DNA of 64,000 bases, taken from assembly GCA_016795565.1 (NCBI GenBank), contig JAEUGW010000051.1, forward strand, positions 1 through 64,000. The letters are read 5' to 3'. Within the stretch, counting starts at the first letter, position 1. The number at the start of each line of letters is the position of its first letter. Shown one piece after another: positions 17,101 through 24,846 of the stretch. A program made the position numbers and the translations under genes. The stretch comes from Opitutaceae bacterium (GTDB lineage Bacteria > Verrucomicrobiota > Verrucomicrobiia > Opitutales > Opitutaceae). The notes beneath the pieces were generated by a model. That model searched no databases and had not been told where the DNA came from. It worked only from the letters and a program-made list of their open reading frames with translations.

Positions 17101-18447
17101 ATGCGTTCCTTGTCCCCTTGTCGCAGCATATTTTCCCTGAGCCTGGCCGGATTCCTTCTCGGCACCGCGGGCTTCGCGGCAGGGTCGGCGGGTGAGGACT
17201 TCGGCAAGGATGTCCAACTTGCGCCTTTCGTGGTGAAGGGTCAGAGGCTCTCCATCTCGATCCACGCCCGGACGAAGGGGGACCGGAAGTATGCGGAGGC
17301 ATTTGCCGAGGATGCGGTCGGCATCGCCTACGAAACCATGGGCAAGTCAACTGGCGCGGGCCTGGTCATTGTCGGGCGGGAAGGCGAGCCGCATCCCGTG
17401 GTGGTGATCCGGAAATTCCTGGCGATGAGCGCCGCCGGCCAGCTCGATCCCGCCGTGGCGGCGAAGACGCGCGAGTTGGTCGAGCTCATGGACCGCTGGA
17501 AGGCCACGCTGAACATCGACCAGGACGCCGAGGACGATGAGAAGGATTTCAAGATCACGTTCGACATGATCATGCCGGCCCTGCCTCTGCCGTTGGAGGG
17601 GTTGGCCTCAAAACTCTACCAACTGTCCTGGGCGGAGGGCTTCGCCGAGGCGAAGGTGGACCAGAAGCTGCGCGCGCTGACCTTGGCTGAACTCGAAAGC
17701 GACGCGCTGGCCAAATACGACTGGGCCTTCTACCTGCCGCCCCGCAACGCCTACGTCGGCGTGCAGAACGCGGTCATGCAGGAGGTCATGCAGAAGGAGA
17801 AAATGGGGCTGTTCAAGCGGGCGGCGATCAAGAGCGCGCTGGTGGTCTTCAAGCCCGCCGTGAAGAAGGCGGTGGAGGGCTTCCGCAAGGGCATGCTCTT
17901 CCTGACCGTGCTGCGGGCGCGGAGTGGCTGGAGCAAGGACGACATCAAGTTTCTGACCGGGGCGTATATGGAGGTGCTGATGCCCGACTTCAAATTCAAC
18001 GGCGGCACCGAGCGGGCGCGCGCCCTGGCGGCGATCGAGCAGCAGAAGGTCAAGAACGCCGAGTATGCGAAGGATCCCTACATCTCGCCCGCGCGCCTCG
18101 CCACGTTCGATCCGGCGGCCTACGCGCCTTTCGAGGGCGACTACGGAAAGCTCCCGGTCGATAAGCAGGGCAAGCTCGTGAAGGACGGCAAGCCGCCGCG
18201 CGCCCTCGTGCGGCAGGACGACGCCTGGTTGTGGCGCTACCGGCGCGGCAAGCCGACGGTGCTGCATCCGGCCGGCGAGCGGCTGTTCGTCTCGGCCGAC
18301 GGCAAGCTGAGCGTGCAATTCAAAATTGACGAGCAGGGTGCCATCACGGGTGCCGAGGAACGCCGCGAACGCCACCGGCAGACATACTACAAGCCCGGCT
18401 TCGAACCCAAGCCGGCAGTCGCTGCGACCCCGGCGCCGACGAAGTAG
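17101..18447 (+). CDS. Secreted protein of unknown function
   Basis: 448 residues with a clear signal peptide (SIFSLSLAGFLLGTAGFAAG). The mature N terminus has a small beta-rich segment (VQLAPFVVKGQRLSISIHAR); the middle is largely alpha-helical with many charged residues (DQDAEDDEKDFKITFDMIM). The C-terminal part (about 340-430) has beta-strands and a PAGERLFVSADGKLSVQFK stretch reminiscent of the C-terminal domains of secreted hydrolase-associated proteins. I do not recognise a family. Its 3' end abuts remains of a decayed toxin-antitoxin locus on the opposite strand. Confidence 0.75.
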   Translation: MRSLSPCRSIFSLSLAGFLLGTAGFAAGSAGEDFGKDVQLAPFVVKGQRLSISIHARTKGDRKYAEAFAEDAVGIAYETMGKSTGAGLVIVGREGEPHPVVVIRKFLAMSAAGQLDPAVAAKTRELVELMDRWKATLNIDQDAEDDEKDFKITFDMIMPALPLPLEGLASKLYQLSWAEGFAEAKVDQKLRALTLAELESDALAKYDWAFYLPPRNAYVGVQNAVMQEVMQKEKMGLFKRAAIKSALVVFKPAVKKAVEGFRKGMLFLTVLRARSGWSKDDIKFLTGAYMEVLMPDFKFNGGTERARALAAIEQQKVKNAEYAKDPYISPARLATFDPAAYAPFEGDYGKLPVDKQGKLVKDGKPPRALVRQDDAWLWRYRRGKPTVLHPAGERLFVSADGKLSVQFKIDEQGAITGAEERRERHRQTYYKPGFEPKPAVAATPAPTK

Positions 18448-18474
18448 CGTTGTTCCCACGCCGGGACACCCGGC

Positions 18475-18580
18475 TCGTGAAGAGCAGCAGGCTGGCGGCG
18501 GTGGCACCGGTCACCCTGCAGGCCAGTCCGGCGGATTCCAGCGGGCGCGTGAAAAACGCGATGTAGTCAGTTCCGGGCAC
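18475..18580 (-). pseudogene. 5' remnant of nucleotidyltransferase-like toxin gene, copy 1
   Basis: Starting from GTG 18580 the frame reads MPGTDYIAFFTRPLESAGL, then VTGATAAS, which is how DUF6036/AbiEii-like nucleotidyltransferase toxins begin (a YMVTGA strand followed by YGxPR). Homology with copy 2 stops at about 18475, before the catalytic motif would appear. The start overlaps the end of the antitoxin-like gene by 14 bp, the usual operon arrangement. Confidence 0.6.
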
Positions 18581-18716
18581 GGAGCGTGCGACGGGCGATC
18601 TCGCGGCGGCGCTCCGCTTCCGACCAGTGCGGGTGCGAAGCCCGGATACCGGCGTCCATTTGGGCCCGGGCCTGGTCGTGCATGCTTTCCGGATTGCTGA
18701 CCACCACGGACTTCAT
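18567..18716 (-). CDS. Small antitoxin-like protein, copy 1 (degenerate N terminus)
   Basis: About 49 residues. The C-terminal half (GIRASHPHWSEAERRREIA, then RRTLRARN) matches copy 2 (GLRATHPQLSADERRREIA) and resembles small Rv0078B-related antitoxin proteins that precede a nucleotidyltransferase gene. The N-terminal half does not match copy 2's YRRMTPKQRLEQAMQM, suggesting a deletion or recombination. It could start further upstream at 18797. Probably non-functional given its truncated partner. Confidence 0.5.
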   Translation of the reverse strand: MKSVVVSNPESMHDQARAQMDAGIRASHPHWSEAERRREIARRTLRARN

Positions 18717-18801
18717 GCCGGCAAGGCGCGCATGCCGGCGGCTGATTTCAACCCCTGTTTCGAAAGAGTGGCTGTCAGCCGCGACCCCAAACCCCAAGGC
18801 C

Positions 18802-18866
18802 AGACCCTGTCAGCTTGTCTAGACCCTGTCAGCTTGTCTCCAAGGCCAGACCCTGTCAGCTTGTCT
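18802..18866. repeat. Three 19-bp direct repeats at the break point of the toxin-like gene
   Basis: AGACCCTGTCAGCTTGTCT occurs at 18802-18820, 18821-18839 and 18848-18866. The first two are immediately adjacent; the third is preceded by CCAAGGCC, which also precedes the first. The repeats begin exactly where homology of toxin remnant copy 2 to copy 1 ends. Confidence 0.9.
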
Positions 18867-18971
18867 CGTGAAGAGCAGCAGGCTGGCGGCGGTGGCACCG
18901 GTCAACATGTAGGCCAGTCCGGCGGATTCCAGCGGGCGCGTGAAAAGCGCGATGTAGTCAGCTCCGGGCAC
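18819..18971 (-). pseudogene. 5' remnant of nucleotidyltransferase-like toxin gene, copy 2
   Basis: From GTG 18971 (14-bp overlap with the antitoxin-like gene) the frame reads MPGADYIALFTRPLESAGL, then AYMLTGATAAS, then LLLFT, and then runs into the 19-bp repeats, stopping at TAG (18819). Only about 35 residues are toxin-like; catalytic residues are lost. The YMLTGA strand is better kept than in copy 1 (CRVTGA). Confidence 0.6.
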
Positions 18972-19173
18972 GGAGCGTGCGACGGGCGATCTCGCGGCGG
19001 CGCTCGTCGGCTGAAAGCTGCGGGTGCGTGGCGCGCAGGCCGGAATCCATCAGTTCACGCATTTGCCGGTTCATCTGCATGGCCTGCTCCAAACGCTGCT
19101 TGGGCGTCATCCGGCGGTAGATGTCCGTTTGCCGGGCATCAGCGGCGGTAGCATGAGCGGAGACGGCGGGCAT
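18958..19173 (-). CDS. Small antitoxin-like protein, copy 2
   Basis: 71 residues from MPAVSAHATAADARQTDIYR, continuing RMTPKQRLEQAMQMNRQMRE and GLRATHPQLSADERRREIA. The helical layout with a central GLRxxHP motif and the ERRREIARR tail resembles the Rv0078B-related antitoxin family, whose members neutralise a nucleotidyltransferase- or kinase-like partner. It is the better-preserved copy of a duplicated locus. Starts at 19110 or 19233 are also possible. Its partner gene downstream is truncated, so it may be a relic. Confidence 0.55.
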   Translation of the reverse strand: MPAVSAHATAADARQTDIYRRMTPKQRLEQAMQMNRQMRELMDSGLRATHPQLSADERRREIARRTLRARS

Positions 19174-19404
19174 GGAGCCAAGGTGCGTTTGCCCCTGGCG
19201 GTTTTCAACCCCGGTTTCGGGAGCCAGGTCCAAACCACAATACCTAGTCTCGTTGGCCGAACCGCTGTTTCTGGCACCAACCCCAAACCACGGCCCCGAT
19301 GGCCGTGGCCAGTGAAAGCGGTCGAATGGGAGTGGCCGGGCCTTGGGAGCAGATTGGGTTCTTGCTTTCCTTGCAATGATCCGAAACGGCCAGAATATCC
19401 GGCC

Positions 19405-20427
19405 ATGACCATCACGTTGTTTTGCTGGAAACGAGCTTTGCTTCCAATGTTGGGCGTGCTAGCGCTGAGTTTGGGCCAGCCTTGCGTGGCGGCGGAAACC
19501 AAGACCGTCGAGGTGTCAGCCAAGCAGATGGACGAAGCCCTCGCTGGAAAAAAGACCCACACCTACATGGTCATCTCGAAGGATGAGGTGGTTGACATGG
19601 AGGGCCGGCATTTCGCGCCCGGCAAGGCCAAAGCTTACCTGAAGAAGACAAAGCCCGAGAAAAAGGCGGCGTTCGTCTTCCTGCTTGCGGACGAGAGCCT
19701 GGTGGAGACAGTCCGCTTGATGGCGGATGCGTTCAGCGATTACGGGGCGAAGGTCATGGTCGTGCGGAAAATGGAAAAGGGAGGCATCACAGTCCAAGCG
19801 CCTGCGGACGGCACCGGAGCCGAAGCGGGCCAGCGGGTTCTTAAACTCGTCGGCACGCCGAATCCCGCGTCCACTTCCGCCAGGGACAAGCTTCCCGCCA
19901 TGGCCGCCCGCCCTGAGCACCTCAAGCCGGGCAAACTGTCGCCCCGGGTTCGCTACAAGTTCGTCGCCGACGACGAGGTCGTGGCGGCGGCGGAGCGGAC
20001 CGAGAAACTTTTCTTGTCGCCGGAACCACCGGACTGGGCGGCGCATTTCGACAGCGTGGCCTTTCTGCAACCCGGGGCCATGAAGCACATGGCAGATCTA
20101 CCCGGCTTGAATGGCTCCAAGCCAATGATCGCGCAGGTCGAACTACGGGCGGGTGTCGCGAAGCTGGAAGGCCGGCTGCTGAATGCCACAGACCAGTTCG
20201 TGCCCGTGGCCGGCCGCATCCGCGAGTTGCTGGCCGCAGACGGCGGTGGGACGGTGCGGGCGATCAGCTCCGCAGAGATGAATCACTGGTGGACATTCAT
20301 CGGTTTCGACATTGAAGAACCGGTGTTTGCCATCGAATCCAAGGGCGGAAAATACGTCTTCATCGTCGGTTGGTTGCGGAACCACGTCTTTTGCTTGGAC
20401 GAACTTAAGGCCCTGCCGGCGAAGTAA
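19405..20427 (+). CDS. Secreted protein of unknown function
   Basis: 340 residues. It has an N-terminal signal peptide (LLPMLGVLALSLGQPCVAAE), then a domain with alternating strands and helices (KTHTYMVISKDEVVDMEGRH, later KAAFVFLLADESLVETVRLM), then a second domain ending KYVFIVGWLRNHVFCLDELK. Two Cys in the mature part are far apart. I do not recognise a family. The ATG at 19405 is the first codon that opens a signal peptide. It converges on metH with a 28-bp gap. Confidence 0.75.
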   Translation: MTITLFCWKRALLPMLGVLALSLGQPCVAAETKTVEVSAKQMDEALAGKKTHTYMVISKDEVVDMEGRHFAPGKAKAYLKKTKPEKKAAFVFLLADESLVETVRLMADAFSDYGAKVMVVRKMEKGGITVQAPADGTGAEAGQRVLKLVGTPNPASTSARDKLPAMAARPEHLKPGKLSPRVRYKFVADDEVVAAAERTEKLFLSPEPPDWAAHFDSVAFLQPGAMKHMADLPGLNGSKPMIAQVELRAGVAKLEGRLLNATDQFVPVAGRIRELLAADGGGTVRAISSAEMNHWWTFIGFDIEEPVFAIESKGGKYVFIVGWLRNHVFCLDELKALPAK

Positions 20428-20455
20428 GGCGAGCTGAGGCCATTACGGTGTCGGT

Positions 20456-23400
20456 TCAGTAGTCAAGGTAGGGGGCCAACCATTTCTCCGCCTCGGGCGC
20501 AGGGATATGCATGCGTTGAGCGTAGTCCTCGACCTGATCCTTCATCAGCTTGCCGGTCGCGAAGTATTTTGACTCCGGGTGATTGAAATACCAGCCGCTC
20601 ACGCTTGAGGCGGGATGCATCGCATTGCTTTCGGTGAGGGTGATCCCGGTCAACGTCTGGGCGCCGAGCAGCTCAAACAGCGGCGGCTTGGCTTGGTGGT
20701 CGGGGCAGGCGGGATAGCCGGGGGCGGGGCGGACGCCGCGGTATTTTTCGCGAATGATGTCCTTCATCTCGAGGTTCTCGGTCTTGCCGTAGCCGGAGAA
20801 GTCGCGCTCTTTCTTGTGCATCAGCTCGGCCAGCGCCTCGGCGAGGCGGTCGCCCAGCGCCTGGGCGAGGATGGCGTTGAAGTCATCATGCTTGGCGCGG
20901 AATTCCGCAGCGAATTCCTCCACGCCGTGGCCGGCCGTGACGGCGAAGCCGCCGAGATAATCGATGCGACCCGAATCCTTCGGCGCGATGAAGTCGGCGA
21001 GGCAGTGGTTGTGTTGGTCGGCGGGCTTCTCGTTTTGCTGGCGGAGGAAATGAAAGGTCTTGAGGACCTTCCGAGAGGCCGAACTGGACCCGTTCGCTTC
21101 GCTCAGGGTGACGGGATCGTAAACCTCGACGGAGTCGCCCACGCTGTTGGCGGGCCAAAATCCGATGACGGCTTTGGCGGTATAGCGCTTTTCCGCGATG
21201 ATGCGTTTCAGCATCGCCTGCGCCTCGGTGAAGAGCTTGGTGGCCTCCTCGCCGACGACGGGATCCTTCAGGATGTCAGGGAAGCGGCCGTGCAGTTCCC
21301 AGGTGGAGAAGAAGGGGCCCCAGTCGATGAAATCGGCGATTTCATCGAGGGAAAGCGGCTGAACCGGCCCAGCTGGAGCTGGGCCCTCCACCGAAGCGGC
21401 CGGTGCGGAGACCGGCCCTCCAGAAGAGAAGACGCGCGTGCCGAGGAACTCGGGCTTCGGGATATCGACGGTTTTCCAGTCGGTGGGCTGGGCGCGAGCG
21501 CGAGCCTCGGCGAGCGTCAGCAGCTTGCGGGCGCTGCGGCGGTCGGCGAATTCGGCGCGCTGGCGCTCCTGCAGGGCCTTTACCTCGGCGAGGTAGGCGG
21601 GCTTGCTGTCGGGGTTGAGCAATTTTGTGACGACGCCGATGACACGCGAGGCGTCGAGCACGTGGATGACGGGCTCGGAATAGTGCGGGGCGATCTTCAC
21701 CGCGTTGTGCGCGGCCGAGGTGGTGGCGCCACCGACGAGCAGGGGGATTTTGCAGCCCTGGCGTTCCATCTCCTTCGCGTTGTGCACCATCTCGTCGAGC
21801 GAGGGCGTGATGAGGCCGGAGAGGCCGATGATGTCGGCTCCTTTCTCCCGGGCGGCGGCGAGGATTTTCTCGCACGACACCATGACACCGAGATCAACGA
21901 CCTCGTAGTTGTTGCAGGCGAGGACGACGCCGACGATGTTCTTGCCGATGTCGTGCACGTCTCCCTTGACCGTGGCCATGACGATGCGGCCCTGGGCCTT
22001 GGCGGTGCCGCCGGCGGCGACGAGCGCGGCCTTCTCGGCTTCCATGAAGGGCTGGAGGTAGGCGACGGCCTTCTTCATGACGCGGGCTGATTTCACGACT
22101 TGCGGGAGAAACATCTTGCCGGCGCCGAAGAGGTCGCCGACGACGCGCATGCCGTCCATGAGCGGGCCCTCGATGATGGTGAGCGGCTTGCCGTATTTCT
22201 GGCGGGCTTCCTCGGTGTCCTCGTCAATCCAGGCGTCTATGCCCTTCACGAGGGCATGAGAGAGGCGTTCCTCCACGGTGCCCTTCCGCCAGGCTTCGAG
22301 TTCGGCGATGTCGGCCTTCTGGTCTTTCGCCGCGCCGGAAGCCTTCAGCTTCTCGCCGTGTTCGACGAGGCGCTCGGTCGCGTCGGGGCGGCGGTTGAGG
22401 AGGACATCCTCGACGAGGACGAGCAACTCCTTGTCCACCTCCTCGTAGACCTCGAGCATGGACGGGTTGACGATGCCCATGTCCAGGCCGGCCTTGATGG
22501 CGTGGTAGAGGAAGGCCGCGTGCATGGCCTCGCGCACGGGATTGTTGCCGCGGAAGCTGAAGGAGACGTTGGAGACACCGCCGCTGACCTTGGCGTGCGG
22601 GAGGTTGGCCTTGATCCAGCGGGTGGCCTCGATGAAATCGACGGCGTAGTTGTTGTGCTCCTCGATGCCGGTGCCGACGGTGAGGATGTTTGGGTCGAAG
22701 ATGATGTCCTCCGGCGGGAAGCCGGCGGTGTCCACGAGCAGGCGATAGGCGCGCTCGCAGATGCGGATCTTCTCGGCGTAGGAGGCGGCCTGGCCGTTCT
22801 CGTCGAAGGCCATGACGACCACGGCGGCGCCGTAGCGGAGGATGGTGCGGGCTTGCTCGAGGAACTTCGCCTCGCCCTCCTTGAGGGAGATGGAGTTGAC
22901 GATGCCCTTGCCTTGGAGGCATTTCAGGCCGGCCTCGATGACCTCCCACTTGGAGGAGTCCACCATGACCGGAACCTTGGCGATCTCGGGCTCGCTCGCG
23001 ATGAGGTGCAGGAAACGCGTCATGGCCGCGACGCCGTCGATCAGGCCGTCGTCCATGCACACATCGATGACGTTGGCGCCGTTGTCCACCTGCTGGCGGG
23101 CGACGGAGACGGCCTCCTCATAGTTGCCGGCCTTGACGAGCTTGGCGAACTTCGGCGAGCCGGCGACGTTGGTGCGCTCGCCAACCATGAGGAACGAACC
23201 CGGCACGGGCGTGAAGGGGAGGGAGCCGGAGAGCGCGAGTTCGGGCTTGAGGACGTTGACCTGGCGGGCCGGCTTGGGCTTGAGCGACTCGGCGATGGCC
23301 GCGATGTGCTCGGGGGTGTTGCCGCAGCAGCCGCCGGCGATGTTGAGCAGGCCGCTGTCGGCGAACTCGCCCATGAAGCGCGCCATGTCGGCCGGCTTGA

Positions 23401-24346
23401 GGTCGAAGCCGGTTTCCGTGAGTGGATTGGGCAGGCCGGCGTTGGGGTAGGCAGAAATAAAGGCGTCTGACTTCGCGCCCAGTTCCTCGAGGAAGGGGCG
23501 CATGAGGTCGGGGCCGATGGAGCAGTTGAGGCCGACGGCGAGGGGCTGGTGCGTGCGCACGGCGTTCCAGAACGCACCGACGGTCTGCGCCGAGATCATC
23601 GTCTCGCCGCCGCGGCCGACGGCGGCCGAGATCATGAGCGGCAGGCGGACCTTGTCCTCGGCGAAGATCTCCTCGATGGCGACCAGCGCGGCCTTGGCGT
23701 TGAGCGAGTCGAAGATCGTCTCGACGAGCAGCAGGTCCACGCCGCCGGCGATGAGCGAGCGCACCTGGCGGCGGTAGTCGGCCTTCACCTGGTCGAAGGT
23801 GACGACGCGGAAACCGGCGTCGTCGGCGTCGGGAGAGTTGGAAAGCGAGACCGTAAGCGGGCCGATGGCGCCGGCGACGTAGCGGCGTCGCCCGGTGGCG
23901 TTGGCAATGCGGTCGGCCCAGGCGCGGCACTGCTGCGCGGACTGGAAGTTGATGTCGTGGGCCAGTTCCTGGAGGAACTTGTTCTCGATGACGCTTTGGT
24001 AGAAGACCGGGTCCTTGCGACCGCCCTTTTCCCGCGGATCCTCGATGAAGAACTCGCTCTGGCCGATGCTGGTCGCCGAAAACGTGTTTGTCTCGATGAT
24101 GTCGGCGCCAGCCTCAAGGAAGCGGCGGTGGATGTCGCCGATCTCGGTCGGGCGGGTGAGGGAGTAGATGTCGCCGTTGTTCTTGAGGTCCTTGGGCGCG
24201 TCCTTGAATCGCTCGCCGCGCGCCTGCGCCTCGGTGATGTTGTAGGCGCGGATGGTCGTGCCCATGGCACCATCAATGATGGCGACGCGCTCGGCGAGGA
24301 GTCGGCGAAGGGCGATTTCGGCGGAAGTGGGCGGGAGGGTGGACAT
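20456..24346 (-). CDS. metH: Cobalamin-dependent methionine synthase
   Basis: 1296 residues with all four MetH modules. These are the homocysteine domain (Zn Cys in [11 protein letters not shown] about residue 273 and [11 protein letters not shown] about 338-339), the methyl-folate domain ([17 protein letters not shown] onward), the B12 domain with [20 protein letters not shown] (DxHxxG, about 797) and the C-terminal AdoMet reactivation domain ([30 protein letters not shown]). It methylates homocysteine to methionine. It is longer than E. coli MetH (1227) partly because of two in-frame segments at about residues 975-994 and 1077-1095 that correspond to palindromic repeat DNA. Start chosen at ATG 24346; an ATG at 24397 is less likely. 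Divergent from the B12-riboswitch-controlled receptor. Confidence 0.96.
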   Translation of the reverse strand: MSTLPPTSAEIALRRLLAERVAIIDGAMGTTIRAYNITEAQARGERFKDAPKDLKNNGDIYSLTRPTEIGDIHRRFLEAGADIIETNTFSATSIGQSEFFIEDPREKGGRKDPVFYQSVIENKFLQELAHDINFQSAQQCRAWADRIANATGRRRYVAGAIGPLTVSLSNSPDADDAGFRVVTFDQVKADYRRQVRSLIAGGVDLLLVETIFDSLNAKAALVAIEEIFAEDKVRLPLMISAAVGRGGETMISAQTVGAFWNAVRTHQPLAVGLNCSIGPDLMRPFLEELGAKSDAFISAYPNAGLPNPLTETGFDLKPADMARFMGEFADSGLLNIAGGCCGNTPEHIAAIAESLKPKPARQVNVLKPELALSGSLPFTPVPGSFLMVGERTNVAGSPKFAKLVKAGNYEEAVSVARQQVDNGANVIDVCMDDGLIDGVAAMTRFLHLIASEPEIAKVPVMVDSSKWEVIEAGLKCLQGKGIVNSISLKEGEAKFLEQARTILRYGAAVVVMAFDENGQAASYAEKIRICERAYRLLVDTAGFPPEDIIFDPNILTVGTGIEEHNNYAVDFIEATRWIKANLPHAKVSGGVSNVSFSFRGNNPVREAMHAAFLYHAIKAGLDMGIVNPSMLEVYEEVDKELLVLVEDVLLNRRPDATERLVEHGEKLKASGAAKDQKADIAELEAWRKGTVEERLSHALVKGIDAWIDEDTEEARQKYGKPLTIIEGPLMDGMRVVGDLFGAGKMFLPQVVKSARVMKKAVAYLQPFMEAEKAALVAAGGTAKAQGRIVMATVKGDVHDIGKNIVGVVLACNNYEVVDLGVMVSCEKILAAAREKGADIIGLSGLITPSLDEMVHNAKEMERQGCKIPLLVGGATTSAAHNAVKIAPHYSEPVIHVLDASRVIGVVTKLLNPDSKPAYLAEVKALQERQRAEFADRRSARKLLTLAEARARAQPTDWKTVDIPKPEFLGTRVFSSGGPVSAPAASVEGPAPAGPVQPLSLDEIADFIDWGPFFSTWELHGRFPDILKDPVVGEEATKLFTEAQAMLKRIIAEKRYTAKAVIGFWPANSVGDSVEVYDPVTLSEANGSSSASRKVLKTFHFLRQQNEKPADQHNHCLADFIAPKDSGRIDYLGGFAVTAGHGVEEFAAEFRAKHDDFNAILAQALGDRLAEALAELMHKKERDFSGYGKTENLEMKDIIREKYRGVRPAPGYPACPDHQAKPPLFELLGAQTLTGITLTESNAMHPASSVSGWYFNHPESKYFATGKLMKDQVEDYAQRMHIPAPEAEKWLAPYLDY
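21062..21115 (-). repeat. Dispersed repeat fragment inside metH (type C-like)
   Basis: The coding strand reads CCCGTCACCCTGAGCGAAGC and continues toward CTCGGAAGGTCCTC. This is the kind of CCTGAGCGAAG/CTTCGCT repeat seen intergenically at 62763-63056. It encodes about 18 residues ([13 protein letters not shown]) between a conserved EVY and the LRQQ motif, where E. coli MetH has only a short loop. Confidence 0.65.
21364..21422 (-). repeat. TGGAGGG-type double hairpin inserted in frame in metH
   Basis: On the coding strand there are two hairpins: TGGAGGG with arms GGCCGGT/ACCGGCC, then TGGAGGG with arms GGCCCAGCT/AGCTGGGCC. The DNA encodes [20 protein letters not shown], low-complexity sequence just before the conserved [14 protein letters not shown] of the activation domain. 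The layout equals the intergenic element at 16933. Confidence 0.8.
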
Positions 24347-24353
24347 GAAACTA

Positions 24354-24378
24354 ATCTTGTATGCTTGCATCAAGATGC
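24354..24378. promoter_or_regulatory. Candidate operator of metH
   Basis: A near-palindrome ATCTTG-N11-CAAGAT (24354-24376) overlaps a perfect GCATC-AA-GATGC palindrome (24367-24378), 8-32 bp upstream of the metH start codon. Position and symmetry suit a dimeric repressor, perhaps an ArsR-type regulator of the methionine/SAH cycle, but no regulator gene is nearby. Confidence 0.4.
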
Positions 24379-24486
24379 GATGATATGAAAAAGACAAGCC
24401 ATGGCTTACCGGATGACAAGAAATGCGTAAACATTGACGGGAATAGGGCTTGCGCGCGCGAACCGCCGGGGGGATTGGTGATTCGC

Positions 24487-24700
24487 CTGAGGTTCTTTCA
24501 TCAAATTCCAGGGATACAGGGAAGGCCGTGCGAATCGGCCACAGTTGCGCTGCGGTAACGCATCACAGACCCCCACCGGCGGCAGGCGCCGGAAAAAGCC
24601 AATCGGGCAACCGGTGAAGGCGAGGGGGCGAGGTCAACACGCGAAAGCGTGCACATGCGGAGTCCGAACATCTGCCCCCGGAAACTCACCACGCGGTCGC
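24487..24700 (+). promoter_or_regulatory. Cobalamin (B12) riboswitch
   Basis: The core CAGGGAAGGCCGTGCGAATC, then GGCCACAGTTGCGCTGCGGTAA, parallels the E. coli btuB leader (GGGAA, GTGCGAATC, GCGGTAA). After a variable region, the B12 box AGTCCGAACATCTGCC (24661-24676) matches the consensus rAGYCMGgAgaCCkGCc at about 14 of 17 positions. GGTTC at 24491 is the 5' pairing strand. It faces the plus-strand receptor gene starting at 24847, so adenosyl- or methylcobalamin would repress receptor synthesis. Confidence 0.9.
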
Positions 24701-24761
24701 CTCGTGCGGGCAGCCGCGTTTCACCTTCAACGCACATTGAAGGGTGGGAGTGGTTCTGAGC

Positions 24762-24811
24762 TGTAGGAGGGGCTTTATGCCCCGAAATCGCGGGGTAAAC
24801 CCGCTCCTGCA
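24762..24811. repeat. Dispersed palindrome between riboswitch and receptor gene
   Basis: TGTAGGAG and CTCCTGCA outer arms with an inner CCCCG/CGGGG hairpin. It lies in the leader between the B12 box and the ATG of the receptor gene. Confidence 0.75.
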
Positions 24812-24846
24812 ATTTGGGTCTGCTCTTGCCTCCGCATCAGCAGAAC

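Noticed and set aside
18802..18866. Possible CRISPR array
   Set aside because: Only three repeats, two without any spacer; no cas gene.
24540..24760. SAH or SAM riboswitch upstream of metH on the minus strand
   Set aside because: I could not fit the conserved cores; the conserved elements in this interval match a cobalamin aptamer on the plus strand.
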